Shown here: one piece after another, positions 1-4,790 of the stretch | Layout of the letters: the number at the start of each line of letters is the position of its first letter | How positions within the stretch are numbered: the stretch's first letter is position 1 | Assembly: GCA_948874605.1 (NCBI GenBank) | Contig: CAQRXS010000051.1 | Span: forward strand, 1-9,244 | Length of the DNA stretch: 9,244 bases | Origin: an uncultured Bacilli bacterium | GTDB taxonomy: Bacteria > Bacillota_I > Bacilli_A > RF39 > UBA660 | Direction: 5' to 3' | The notes under the pieces: generated by a model | Databases searched by the model: none | What the model saw: the letters and a program-made list of their open reading frames with translations, nothing else | What the model was told of the DNA's origin: nothing | Position numbers and translations under genes: made by a program

Positions 1-15
1 ACCATAGCTTTCTAC

Positions 16-33
16 TATGATGATTTTATCATA
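16..33. repeat. Inverted repeat next to the poly-G tract
   Basis: A 6-bp perfect inverted repeat, TATGAT at 16-21 and ATCATA at 28-33, surrounds a 6-base loop. It overlaps the possible -10 element of the outward-pointing promoter at 25-53, so it could be an operator or a hairpin in the 5' end of that transcript. A second small dyad (CATAG/CTATG, about 3-19) lies next to it. Function is inferred only from position. Confidence 0.4.
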
Positions 34-53
34 TACCCCCCCCCTAAAGTCAA
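25..53 (-). promoter_or_regulatory. Possible sigma-A promoter with a G9 tract in its spacer
   Basis: On the minus strand TTGACT (48-53) is followed, after 17 bases that include nine consecutive G (36-44), by GATAAA (25-30). A second possible -10, TATGAT (28-33), sits at a 14-base distance. The -35 begins directly beside the stop codon of the upstream gene (54-56). The promoter would drive a gene beyond the left edge of the window. A homopolymer in the spacer can change length by replication slippage and so change promoter strength. The reading rests on motif matching alone; the -10 matches consensus at only four of six positions. Confidence 0.4.
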
Positions 54-758
54 CTATTTTTTTGATTGAATTAATGTAATTGCAATAAGAATGAAAACTA
101 CAGCAACTAATCCAATAATGATGTAATTTACACTTTGAGGATTATTAACGGCATCATTTACAACTGCTGCGGTTAGAAAGTAATCAGAACAGTGCTCGAT
201 TTGAAATTCTACGTAACCATTTTTTACTTCTACATCTTTTGCAATATATTCAATGTTATCATTTTCGGGATTATAATAATATAAATACAAGGACTCTCCA
301 TTTTGAAAACGTTCACTTACATTTATTTTAACGGTTGTTTTTAAAGGTAACTCACCATGATAATCAAAAGAAATAATTAATTTTTTTTGATTTACTTTAT
401 CTTCAATACGATTCGCCCCAGAAGTAGTACTATCTAAAGAAAGTCTTAGGTCTTCTGTAATATACATACTATCTTCTACTGAAATATTTTGGTCTTTCTT
501 TTTTTCAAATTGCCAAGAATAACTTAAATTTCTTTCATAATCCGTAATACTATAAAAATAATAATCTTTTGTTTCAATTTTCTCGATTTTTGTCTTTGGA
601 TTATTATAAGCTACTGAATTATCTTGAAATCTTTCTAATTCTATTGTTTCGATAGATTCTTTTTTATTTACAAAAAGGAAAGAGATGGAAACACCAGTAA
701 TGATGATTCCAATGGTTAAAATTAAACTAAAAATTATATAATTATTTTGTTTTTTCAT
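54..758 (-). CDS. Membrane-anchored surface protein, unknown function (234 aa)
   Basis: I do not recognise a named family. The protein has an N-terminal hydrophobic segment (about residues 7-29) followed by NKK, a polar and probably extracellular region (31-210), and a C-terminal membrane segment (211-230) ending in QSKK. The outer region is rich in Tyr and looks like beta structure; its last part (about 155-197) reads LYLYYYNPEN, then HCSDYFLT. From memory this 'YYYN ... H-S-D-Y-x-L' pattern recurs in surface proteins of gut Firmicutes; that is a recollection, not a search result. The ATG at 756-758 follows GGGAG about nine bases upstream. The gene starts 26 bases after the stop of the CPBP-family gene, so the two are probably co-transcribed. 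No clear terminator follows; a poly-G promoter-like element starts at once. Confidence 0.8.
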   Translation of the reverse strand: MKKQNNYIIFSLILTIGIIITGVSISFLFVNKKESIETIELERFQDNSVAYNNPKTKIEKIETKDYYFYSITDYERNLSYSWQFEKKKDQNISVEDSMYITEDLRLSLDSTTSGANRIEDKVNQKKLIISFDYHGELPLKTTVKINVSERFQNGESLYLYYYNPENDNIEYIAKDVEVKNGYVEFQIEHCSDYFLTAAVVNDAVNNPQSVNYIIIGLVAVVFILIAITLIQSKK

Positions 759-784
759 TCCTTCTCTCTCCCTTCTATTCTTTT

Positions 785-1459
785 TTATTTTAGTAGCTCA
801 ATAATTAGCATGGTCAGTGGCATCAAATTATATACAAATTTCATAATCATTATTACAACAATGTTCCGATTATTTTTGACATACAAATAACTGATTAATA
901 ATGACGGGATAAAATATGTTAACCAATATAATACTGAAATGTTCGCAGTATTAAATGCAAATGGTAATAAGCTATATATTAATGAACTAAGAAGAATAAA
1001 TAAAACGTTATTTTCTATAATTCCACTGAGTGACTCACGATATAAAATTTCTTCTGCGATTACCCCAAAAATCATAACTTTGAAAATAGCATATACAGGA
1101 GCTACTTTGGCAAGATCTTGAATCGATTCCATATTGGCATCCATCTCGACATTCGGATAGAATATTTCACTCACAAAAGATAAAATAATATTTATTACTA
1201 ATACTCCTAAAAAGTAAAGAAGGACAATACCTAATATTTTTTTCCAATTATATTCTTTTCTTAATTGTTGCCAATCTTTTTTTAAATCTTTATAAAATAA
1301 GAAGCAAACAAATCCTAAAAAGAAAATATCAAATATTAAATACATCGCTTTGCCATTCATCAAAGTTATTGTTTGAGCAAAAAATGCAGCTAATTTGGAA
1401 TATAAAAAATATAATAAATAAATTCCCACTACCTTTAAAAGTTTTTGATTTTGTTCCAT
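785..1459 (-). CDS. CPBP-family (CaaX protease/bacteriocin-processing) membrane protein, degenerate (224 aa)
   Basis: This multi-pass membrane protein shows the CPBP (Abi/Rce1-like) signature: the EExxxR motif as EEILYR (Glu136, Glu137, Arg141), the later 'YFIPSLLISYLYVKNN.NI' stretch (about 182-200), and a final helix containing Asn211. Active CPBP proteases also have FxxxH and HxxxN motifs. Here the equivalent positions read YSLLP and KFVYN, so both histidines appear replaced by Pro and Lys. It may be non-catalytic, for example an immunity or scaffold protein. The start is ATG 1457-1459, preceded by GGTGAG five bases upstream. The frame stays open up to 1543, but that stretch carries the gene's own promoter. 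It follows the small W-rich ORF and its terminator, and runs on into the two-TM surface protein. Confidence 0.8.
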   Translation of the reverse strand: MEQNQKLLKVVGIYLLYFLYSKLAAFFAQTITLMNGKAMYLIFDIFFLGFVCFLFYKDLKKDWQQLRKEYNWKKILGIVLLYFLGVLVINIILSFVSEIFYPNVEMDANMESIQDLAKVAPVYAIFKVMIFGVIAEEILYRESLSGIIENNVLFILLSSLIYSLLPFAFNTANISVLYWLTYFIPSLLISYLYVKNNRNIVVIMIMKFVYNLMPLTMLIIELLK

Positions 1460-1515
1460 AGTCTCACCACTTTCTATAATAAGAATATCATATAATTTAA
1501 GATATTTCTTTAGAA

Positions 1516-1543
1516 ATTGTACTGTTGACAAAAAATTTGACAA
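1516..1543 (-). promoter_or_regulatory. Sigma-A promoter of the CPBP-family gene
   Basis: The minus strand carries TTGTCA (1538-1543), a 16-base spacer and TACAAT (1516-1521). It lies directly downstream of the terminator hairpin at 1544-1577 and about 55 bases before the ATG. Its position inside the upstream open frame supports the shorter CPBP protein. Confidence 0.5.
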
Positions 1544-1577
1544 AGAAAAAGAGCCAACTCATCATGACTCTTTCTCT
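1544..1577 (-). terminator. Hairpin terminator after the 10-codon ORF
   Basis: In minus-strand RNA a 13-bp stem forms between AGAGAAAGAGUCA (1577-1565) and UGGCUCUUUUUCU (1556-1544) around an 8-base loop. The 3' arm is itself U-rich and continues into UUG. Two of the pairs are G-U, which would be C-A mismatches in plus-strand RNA, so the structure fits minus-strand transcription. It ends the small unit starting at 1687 and any read-through from rpmA, four bases after the small ORF's stop. Confidence 0.7.
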
Positions 1578-1580
1578 AGA

Positions 1581-1613
1581 TTAAAAAAATCTTTTCCAAA
1601 TCCAATCCCACAT
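1581..1613 (-). CDS. Ten-codon Trp-rich small ORF (MWDWIWKRFF)
   Basis: ATG at 1611-1613 is preceded by a strong ribosome binding site (AGAGAGGTGA, seven bases between GAGGTGA and ATG). The ORF reads M-W-D-W-I-W-K-R-F-F and stops at TAA (1581-1583). Three of ten residues are Trp, two are Phe, and the net charge is about +1. It has its own extended -10 promoter upstream (1659-1687) and a hairpin terminator just downstream. The complete promoter-RBS-ORF-terminator layout argues for translation. I know of no family it belongs to. It could be a regulatory leader peptide (Trp codons followed by a terminator, then the CPBP gene), a signalling peptide, or a small membrane-active peptide. An in-frame TTG ten codons upstream lacks an RBS and is less likely. 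Confidence 0.6.
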   Translation of the reverse strand: MWDWIWKRFF

Positions 1614-1658
1614 GGTTTTCTCACCTCTCTTTATTCTCTTCAAGTATATTACATTTAT

Positions 1659-1687
1659 ATGATAACACACAATACTTTATTTATCAA
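1659..1687 (-). promoter_or_regulatory. Sigma-A promoter (extended -10) of the small ORF
   Basis: The minus strand reads TTGATA (1682-1687), a 17-base spacer, then TATCAT (1659-1664) preceded by TGT, an extended -10. Transcription would start near 1652 and end at the hairpin near 1541, giving an RNA of about 110 nt. It lies between the rpmA stop and the small ORF. Confidence 0.55.
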
Positions 1688-1714
1688 GTTGGCAATTACT
1701 TTACATTTTTCTAT

Positions 1715-1736
1715 AAAAAAAGCTTATGCTTCTTTT
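1715..1736 (-). terminator. Weak hairpin at the end of rpmA
   Basis: The last rpmA codons form AAAAGAAGC-AUAA-GCUUUUUUU in minus-strand RNA: a 9-bp stem with one G-U pair and a core of only four strong pairs, ending in seven U. The rpmA stop codon is in the loop. It may be a partial terminator, with the stronger hairpin at 1544-1577 as back-up. Confidence 0.4.
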
Positions 1737-2014
1737 GCATAAACACTTGCTTTCTTTTTATCTCTTCCTAAACGCTCAAAACGTACAATACCATCTATTT
1801 TAGCAAATAATGTATGGTCTTTTCCCATTCCAACATCAGTTCCTGGATAAATTTTAGTTCCTCTTTGACGATAGATAATGCTTCCAGCAGTTACAAATTG
1901 TCCATCTGCAGCTTTTGCACCTAATCTACGTCCAGCAGAGTCACGACCATTATCTGTAGATGATTGTCCTTTTTTATGAGCGAAGAGTTGTAAATTTAAA
2001 AGCATTCTTTTCAT
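1724..2014 (-). CDS. rpmA: 50S ribosomal protein L27, with Prp-cleavable N-terminal extension
   Basis: The 96-residue protein is L27 of the large subunit, which lies near the peptidyl-transferase centre. The mature part starts [15 protein letters not shown] and contains the typical [14 protein letters not shown] and [20 protein letters not shown] block (here [16 protein letters not shown]). As in other Firmicutes the gene encodes an extension, [11 protein letters not shown], ahead of AHKK. Prp removes it between the Phe and the Ala in this family. The usual cleavage motif is LQFFA; here it is LQLFA. ATG at 2014 overlaps the prp stop as ATGA, and GAGAGGAA lies upstream. Last gene of the rplU-prp-rpmA operon. 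Confidence 0.97.
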   Translation of the reverse strand: MKRMLLNLQLFAHKKGQSSTDNGRDSAGRRLGAKAADGQFVTAGSIIYRQRGTKIYPGTDVGMGKDHTLFAKIDGIVRFERLGRDKKKASVYAKEA

Positions 2015-2325
2015 TCTATTTCTTCCTCTCTAATTTGAATATTTTTTGGATATTGCTCTCCTAATTCTTTTAGTAAGTTCAACATATTTTCTAAAAGTTT
2101 CGAAGTGATGTCATCCATTTTTTGAATTTGTAAAACAAAATCTTTTTTTTGCTCAAAAATTACAGCATTCTCATCAAACATTAAAATCGCATTGACCGTT
2201 GTTGTAAGTATACTTGATACGCCAGCACATACGATATCACGTCCAAAGTCATCATACATTGCGTGACCTTTAAAATTGATTTGTTTTACTTTATTCTCTT
2301 TCTTTTTTACTTCAATTTGAATCAT
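2011..2325 (-). CDS. prp: Ribosomal-processing cysteine protease Prp (YsxB family)
   Basis: The 104-residue protein has the Prp signature [19 protein letters not shown] (residues 20-38), with catalytic His21 and Cys33. Prp cleaves the N-terminal extension of ribosomal protein L27, which is encoded by the next gene and shows the matching site. The gene lies between rplU and rpmA as in Bacillus and Staphylococcus. Its ATG shares one base with the rplU stop (TAATG), and its TGA overlaps the rpmA ATG, so translational coupling is likely. The C-terminal tail (IREEEIE) is acidic. Confidence 0.95.
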   Translation of the reverse strand: MIQIEVKKKENKVKQINFKGHAMYDDFGRDIVCAGVSSILTTTVNAILMFDENAVIFEQKKDFVLQIQKMDDITSKLLENMLNLLKELGEQYPKNIQIREEEIE

Positions 2326-2624
2326 TATTTAACAATCTTCTTAATCGTAACTTTTGTATAAGGTTGTCTATGACCTTGTGTTTTACGATATTTTTTCTTT
2401 GGACGATATTTAAAAACAATAATTTTCTTTTGTTTTCCATGTTTTTCTACTGTACCAACAACTTTAGCACCTGAAACATATGGACTTCCTGATTTTCCGT
2501 CAACATATAAAACATTCGTAAATTCTACTTCACTACCTGCTTCATTTGGTAATTTTTCAACGTAGATTACATCGCCTTCTTGTACATAGTATTGTTTTCC
2601 GCCTGTTACAAATATAGCCTTCAT
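2325..2624 (-). CDS. rplU: 50S ribosomal protein L21
   Basis: The 99-residue protein starts [18 protein letters not shown], the conserved L21 beginning. It has the family C-terminal basic block [19 protein letters not shown] that binds 23S rRNA. The length is normal for Firmicutes. The ATG follows a near-perfect AGGAGGG Shine-Dalgarno sequence. It is the first gene of the L21-Prp-L27 operon, preceded by a structured leader and a near-consensus promoter. Confidence 0.98.
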   Translation of the reverse strand: MKAIFVTGGKQYYVQEGDVIYVEKLPNEAGSEVEFTNVLYVDGKSGSPYVSGAKVVGTVEKHGKQKKIIVFKYRPKKKYRKTQGHRQPYTKVTIKKIVK

Positions 2625-2640
2625 AATTCCCTCCTTCTAA

Positions 2641-2725
2641 ATTAAGACACGCCGCGTAAGGCACAAGTAACTTGTTTTAAAACCTGACACGTGCGGTTTT
2701 ATAAAAGCTAAAATTAAGCTTTTCA
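2641..2725 (-). ncRNA. Structured 5' leader of rplU (L21-leader type)
   Basis: Between the promoter and the RBS the minus-strand RNA can form three hairpins: AAAAGCU/AGCUUUU (2703-2723), AAAACC/GGUUUU (2679-2700) with a GC-rich 10-base loop, and ACAAG/CUUGU (2663-2675). The loop sequence GCAC can pair with GUGC (2661-2664), and CCGC can pair with GCGG near 2651-2656, so a pseudoknot or alternative fold is possible. The segment is clearly GC-richer than its surroundings. L21 leaders upstream of rplU are known in Firmicutes and are thought to mediate autoregulation by the ribosomal protein; the assignment rests on position and structure, not on a covariance search. Confidence 0.6.
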
Positions 2726-2735
2726 AAACAAATTA

Positions 2736-2764
2736 ATTCTACCAAATAAAAACGAAGGTGTCAA
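2736..2764 (-). promoter_or_regulatory. Sigma-A promoter of rplU-prp-rpmA
   Basis: The minus strand has a perfect TTGACA (2759-2764), a 17-base spacer and TAGAAT (2736-2741; five of six consensus bases). Transcription should start near 2729, just before the leader hairpins. This is the strongest promoter in the window, as expected for ribosomal protein genes. Its -35 lies in the loop of the terminator-like hairpin at 2753-2769. Confidence 0.85.
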
Positions 2765-2769
2765 CTTCG
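2748..2769 (-). terminator. Terminator-like hairpin after spoIVFB
   Basis: In minus-strand RNA CGAAG and CUUCG pair around a 7-base loop (2753-2769), followed by five U (2748-2752), then AUUU. It lies about 30 bases after the spoIVFB stop. The stem is only five base pairs, so termination may be partial. It overlaps the rplU promoter. Confidence 0.45.
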
Positions 2770-2799
2770 GGTGAGCAGTATTTTTTGTAAAGCGCAAAC

Positions 2800-3570
2800 T
2801 TATTTCTTTAATCGCCAATAATATTTTTCTAAAGCTTCTTTCTCATGTATATAATGACTCTCTGAATAGTAAAAATGTAATGTTTCTTTTTTTAAGGAAT
2901 TAAAATCTAATTTTGTTTCATTTTTTATTTTTTTATATGGATATTCTTTTAGAGTTCTTTCTAAAAAGAAACGGCGAATGATATATTTTTCTTGTTTTTT
3001 TAATAGGATAAATTGTGTGATTAAAACTCCACAAATAAAGTAATTGTCAAGATGTAATATAATATTTAAATATAAAAAAACTAAGAAAAACAAAGCTGAA
3101 AAGATTTCATAAACGAAAAACGCTTTTTTATAAGGAAGTATTTTTTCTAAAATGGAATGTAGTATGATACTACCATCTAGGGGAATGATAGGTAGCAAAT
3201 TAAAGATTAGAATTGTAAAATTATAGGTTTGGAAAAGTAAGTAATTATTATAAGTTAAACATCTTTCTTTTAGAAAAATCAAAATAAGTCCTAAAAATAT
3301 TTGACTTATAACGCCTGATATAGCAATCAAAATTTCTTTATTAATGGAAGAATTAATTGGTTTATCAATGTGAGTTAATCCACCAAAAGGGAAAAATTCT
3401 ACTTTTAAAAATTTGTATTTACATAAATGTATCATAATAATATGCCCAAATTCATGAACAACAATAATGATAAAGATGAAAAGCGTTTGTTTAAAATATC
3501 CACATAAAAAAGAAAGTAAAAAAAAGAAATATGTTGCAACATTAAGATGAAATTTCTTGATATTTTTCAT
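2800..3570 (-). CDS. spoIVFB: SpoIVFB-like intramembrane site-2 metalloprotease (M50)
   Basis: The 256-residue membrane protein has the M50 zinc motif HEFGH (His39, Glu40, His43) in its second hydrophobic segment. The second zinc-ligand motif is FNLLPIIPLDGS (Asn124, Asp132). In Bacillus the protein cleaves pro-sigma-K in the outer forespore membrane. About six hydrophobic segments are visible up to residue 190. The basic C-terminal part (191-256, IIRRFFLERTLKEY onward) resembles the start of the SpoIVFB CBS-domain tail but is shorter than in B. subtilis (256 against 288 residues overall). The start overlaps the end of spoIVFA by 29 bases, with GGAG about 12 bases upstream, so it probably depends on coupling. 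The gene order spoIVFA-spoIVFB-rplU matches Bacillus. If the host does not sporulate, it would be another S2P-type protease. Confidence 0.9.
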   Translation of the reverse strand: MKNIKKFHLNVATYFFFLLSFLCGYFKQTLFIFIIIVVHEFGHIIMIHLCKYKFLKVEFFPFGGLTHIDKPINSSINKEILIAISGVISQIFLGLILIFLKERCLTYNNYLLFQTYNFTILIFNLLPIIPLDGSIILHSILEKILPYKKAFFVYEIFSALFFLVFLYLNIILHLDNYFICGVLITQFILLKKQEKYIIRRFFLERTLKEYPYKKIKNETKLDFNSLKKETLHFYYSESHYIHEKEALEKYYWRLKK

Positions 3571-4165
3571 AAGTTAAATTTTCTCCATCTTTTACATAAA
3601 CTAAATAATAGTAATCATTTTCTGTATTTCCCAAAATGGTATTTGCTTCTACATAGTCATATAATTTTAGTGAAGCATCTGTAATTCCTCCATACCAAAT
3701 ATCTACTCCATCAACCCCTTGTATAATCATCGTATTGCCATAGCCTTCTTTTTCTCCCATAAAAACTAATATACCACTTGTGATGTTTTCAACAGGAGTT
3801 GTTGTTGAGGTAGTTAGTTTATAACCATCCAAGTATTCTTCCCTTTTTAAAGGAGTATTTGAATTTGATGAAACAAGGTTTTCTTTTGGCTCTGTAACTG
3901 TAGGTAAGATACTTCCAAATAATTCGTGATACCAATTATTAATTTTCATAAAAGTGAAATTGCTTTCAAAAATATTTTTTTTAAAATAATCTAGATTTTC
4001 TGGACTTAACTTTATATAAATTACACTGCTAAGTAAAAATATTACACTAAGAAGTATTTTTGTGAATACATTGCTTATCGTTGTATTTTTCTCGTCGTAA
4101 TTTTTTTTGTGAGGAGTGCTTTTTCTTTGTTCATGTCGTAATAATGCCATTTCTATTTCATTCAT
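3542..4165 (-). CDS. spoIVFA: SpoIVFA-like protein (degenerate LytM/M23 domain)
   Basis: The 207-residue protein has a basic N-terminal cytoplasmic part, one membrane segment (about 34-52), a linker rich in Ser/Thr (95-127) and a C-terminal LytM fold (about 128-197). The fold begins SGILVFMGEKEGYGNTMIIQ and ends with LVYVKDGENLTYEKYQEI. The zinc ligands of active M23 enzymes are absent: the usual YAHL strand reads WYGGI and no HxH follows. This is typical of SpoIVFA, which holds SpoIVFB inactive until a signal peptidase cuts it. I chose ATG 4163-4165 because AGGTGA lies five bases upstream; a GTG at 4172-4174 is inside that Shine-Dalgarno sequence. It sits directly upstream of spoIVFB and behind a sigma-E-like promoter. 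Confidence 0.85.
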   Translation of the reverse strand: MNEIEMALLRHEQRKSTPHKKNYDEKNTTISNVFTKILLSVIFLLSSVIYIKLSPENLDYFKKNIFESNFTFMKINNWYHELFGSILPTVTEPKENLVSSNSNTPLKREEYLDGYKLTTSTTTPVENITSGILVFMGEKEGYGNTMIIQGVDGVDIWYGGITDASLKLYDYVEANTILGNTENDYYYLVYVKDGENLTYEKYQEISS

Positions 4166-4181
4166 TTTTGTCACCTAACAA

Positions 4182-4210
4182 AATATATGTGAAATTGCCG
4201 CAAATTATTC
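4182..4210 (-). promoter_or_regulatory. Possible sigma-E promoter of spoIVFA-spoIVFB
   Basis: On the minus strand GAATAAT (4204-4210) fits the sigma-E -35 consensus kmATATT at six of seven positions. After 14 bases comes CATATATT (4182-4189), which fits CATACAnT at all but one of the defined positions. The spacing of 14 is the one expected for sigma-E, which transcribes spoIVF in Bacillus. The predicted start falls very close to the ribosome binding site at 4171-4176, giving an unusually short leader, which weakens the case. Confidence 0.5.
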
Positions 4211-4216
4211 TTTCTT

Positions 4217-4247
4217 AAAAACAAAAAAATGAGCAAACTCATTTTTT
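4217..4247 (-). terminator. Rho-independent terminator of dut
   Basis: In minus-strand RNA AAAAAAUGAG and CUCAUUUUUU (4238-4247 and 4224-4233) pair perfectly around UUUG, followed by further U and GUUUUU. The dut stop codon TGA is inside the 5' arm. It separates dut from spoIVFA and leaves the latter to its own promoter. Confidence 0.8.
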
Positions 4248-4697
4248 ATCTGTGGAACCAAATCCACCTGTACGAATTCCTTCGGCACAGTCGTCATCTG
4301 TAATTAAGTATTTCATAAAAACTACTTGGCCTATAACGTCACCTTTTTTAACATGTAGTTCTTGGTCAGAACAGTTGAAATATTGGAAATAAAAATGCCC
4401 ATCATTTGATTCGTTTCCATAATAATCTGCATCAACTAATCCAATACTATTCGCCATTACAAACCCTTTTTTAGGACCAGAGCTACGATTGGCTAATATG
4501 AAAAATTCATCGTCTTCGCAGTAAGCTTTTAATCCAGTCGGAATTAAAGTGGGTTTAATCCCTGGAGTGTATACTGGAATTGTAATATCTTCTGCTGCTT
4601 CGACATCATATCCCATGGCACGAGCTGTGCTTCTTTTTGGTAAATGAATCCCTTTATCTTCATATCCTTTCGCAATTTCAAAACCTCTTTTTCTCAT
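4239..4697 (-). CDS. dut: dUTP diphosphatase (trimeric dUTPase)
   Basis: The enzyme hydrolyses dUTP to dUMP and pyrophosphate, keeping uracil out of DNA and feeding thymidylate synthesis. All five motifs of trimeric dUTPases are present in order: ARAMGYDVEA (25-34), NRSSGPKKG (70-78), GLVDADYYG (86-94) with catalytic Asp89 and base-stacking Tyr92, IGQVVF (122-127) and RTGGFGST (142-149), the last being the Gly-rich lid. The insertion after motif 3 (NESNDGHFYFQYFN) is typical of the Firmicutes branch. At 152 residues it is full length. ATG at 4695-4697 has AAAGGA about ten bases upstream. It lies between mreD and spoIVFA, where minC and minD are found in Bacillus, and has its own leader and terminator. 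Confidence 0.95.
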   Translation of the reverse strand: MRKRGFEIAKGYEDKGIHLPKRSTARAMGYDVEAAEDITIPVYTPGIKPTLIPTGLKAYCEDDEFFILANRSSGPKKGFVMANSIGLVDADYYGNESNDGHFYFQYFNCSDQELHVKKGDVIGQVVFMKYLITDDDCAEGIRTGGFGSTDKK

Positions 4698-4725
4698 TTT
4701 TACTACATCCTTTCTGTAAACTCTA

Positions 4726-4768
4726 GAAATCGTATTATTTATTTGATAAAAATATTATGTACGATTTC
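4726..4768 (-). repeat. Inverted repeat in the dut leader
   Basis: GAAATCGTA (4726-4734) and TACGATTTC (4760-4768) are perfect 9-bp inverted copies with 25 bases between them; the inner bases are partly complementary as well. It lies between the possible dut promoter and its RBS, so the dut mRNA would carry a long hairpin. It could instead be the binding site of a dimeric regulator. There is no U tract, so it is not a standard terminator. Confidence 0.6.
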
Positions 4769-4778
4769 CTACTTCTTT

Positions 4779-4787
4779 AGTATAACA
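4779..4787 (-). promoter_or_regulatory. Possible extended -10 promoter of dut
   Basis: TGT-TATACT on the minus strand is an extended -10 (TATACT 4779-4784) directly after the mreD stop. There is no good -35 at 17 bases; extended -10 promoters can work without one. The start would be near 4772, just before the inverted repeat. Confidence 0.4.
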
Positions 4788-4790
4788 TGA

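Noticed and set aside
939..1121. Plus-strand open frame of 60 codons
   Set aside because: It is antisense to the CPBP gene, lacks a convincing RBS and does not read like a protein family; a shadow of the real frame.
1525..1542. Two TTGACA hexamers on the plus strand
   Set aside because: No -10 follows at 16-18 bases and no plus-strand gene lies downstream; their complement supplies the CPBP promoter on the minus strand.
1460..1543. Longer N-terminus for the CPBP protein starting at TTG 1541-1543
   Set aside because: No RBS there; the stretch carries promoter hexamers, while ATG 1459 has GGTGAG five bases upstream.
1581..1643. Twenty-codon version of the small ORF from an in-frame TTG
   Set aside because: No Shine-Dalgarno sequence before the TTG, and the strong RBS would lie inside the coding region.
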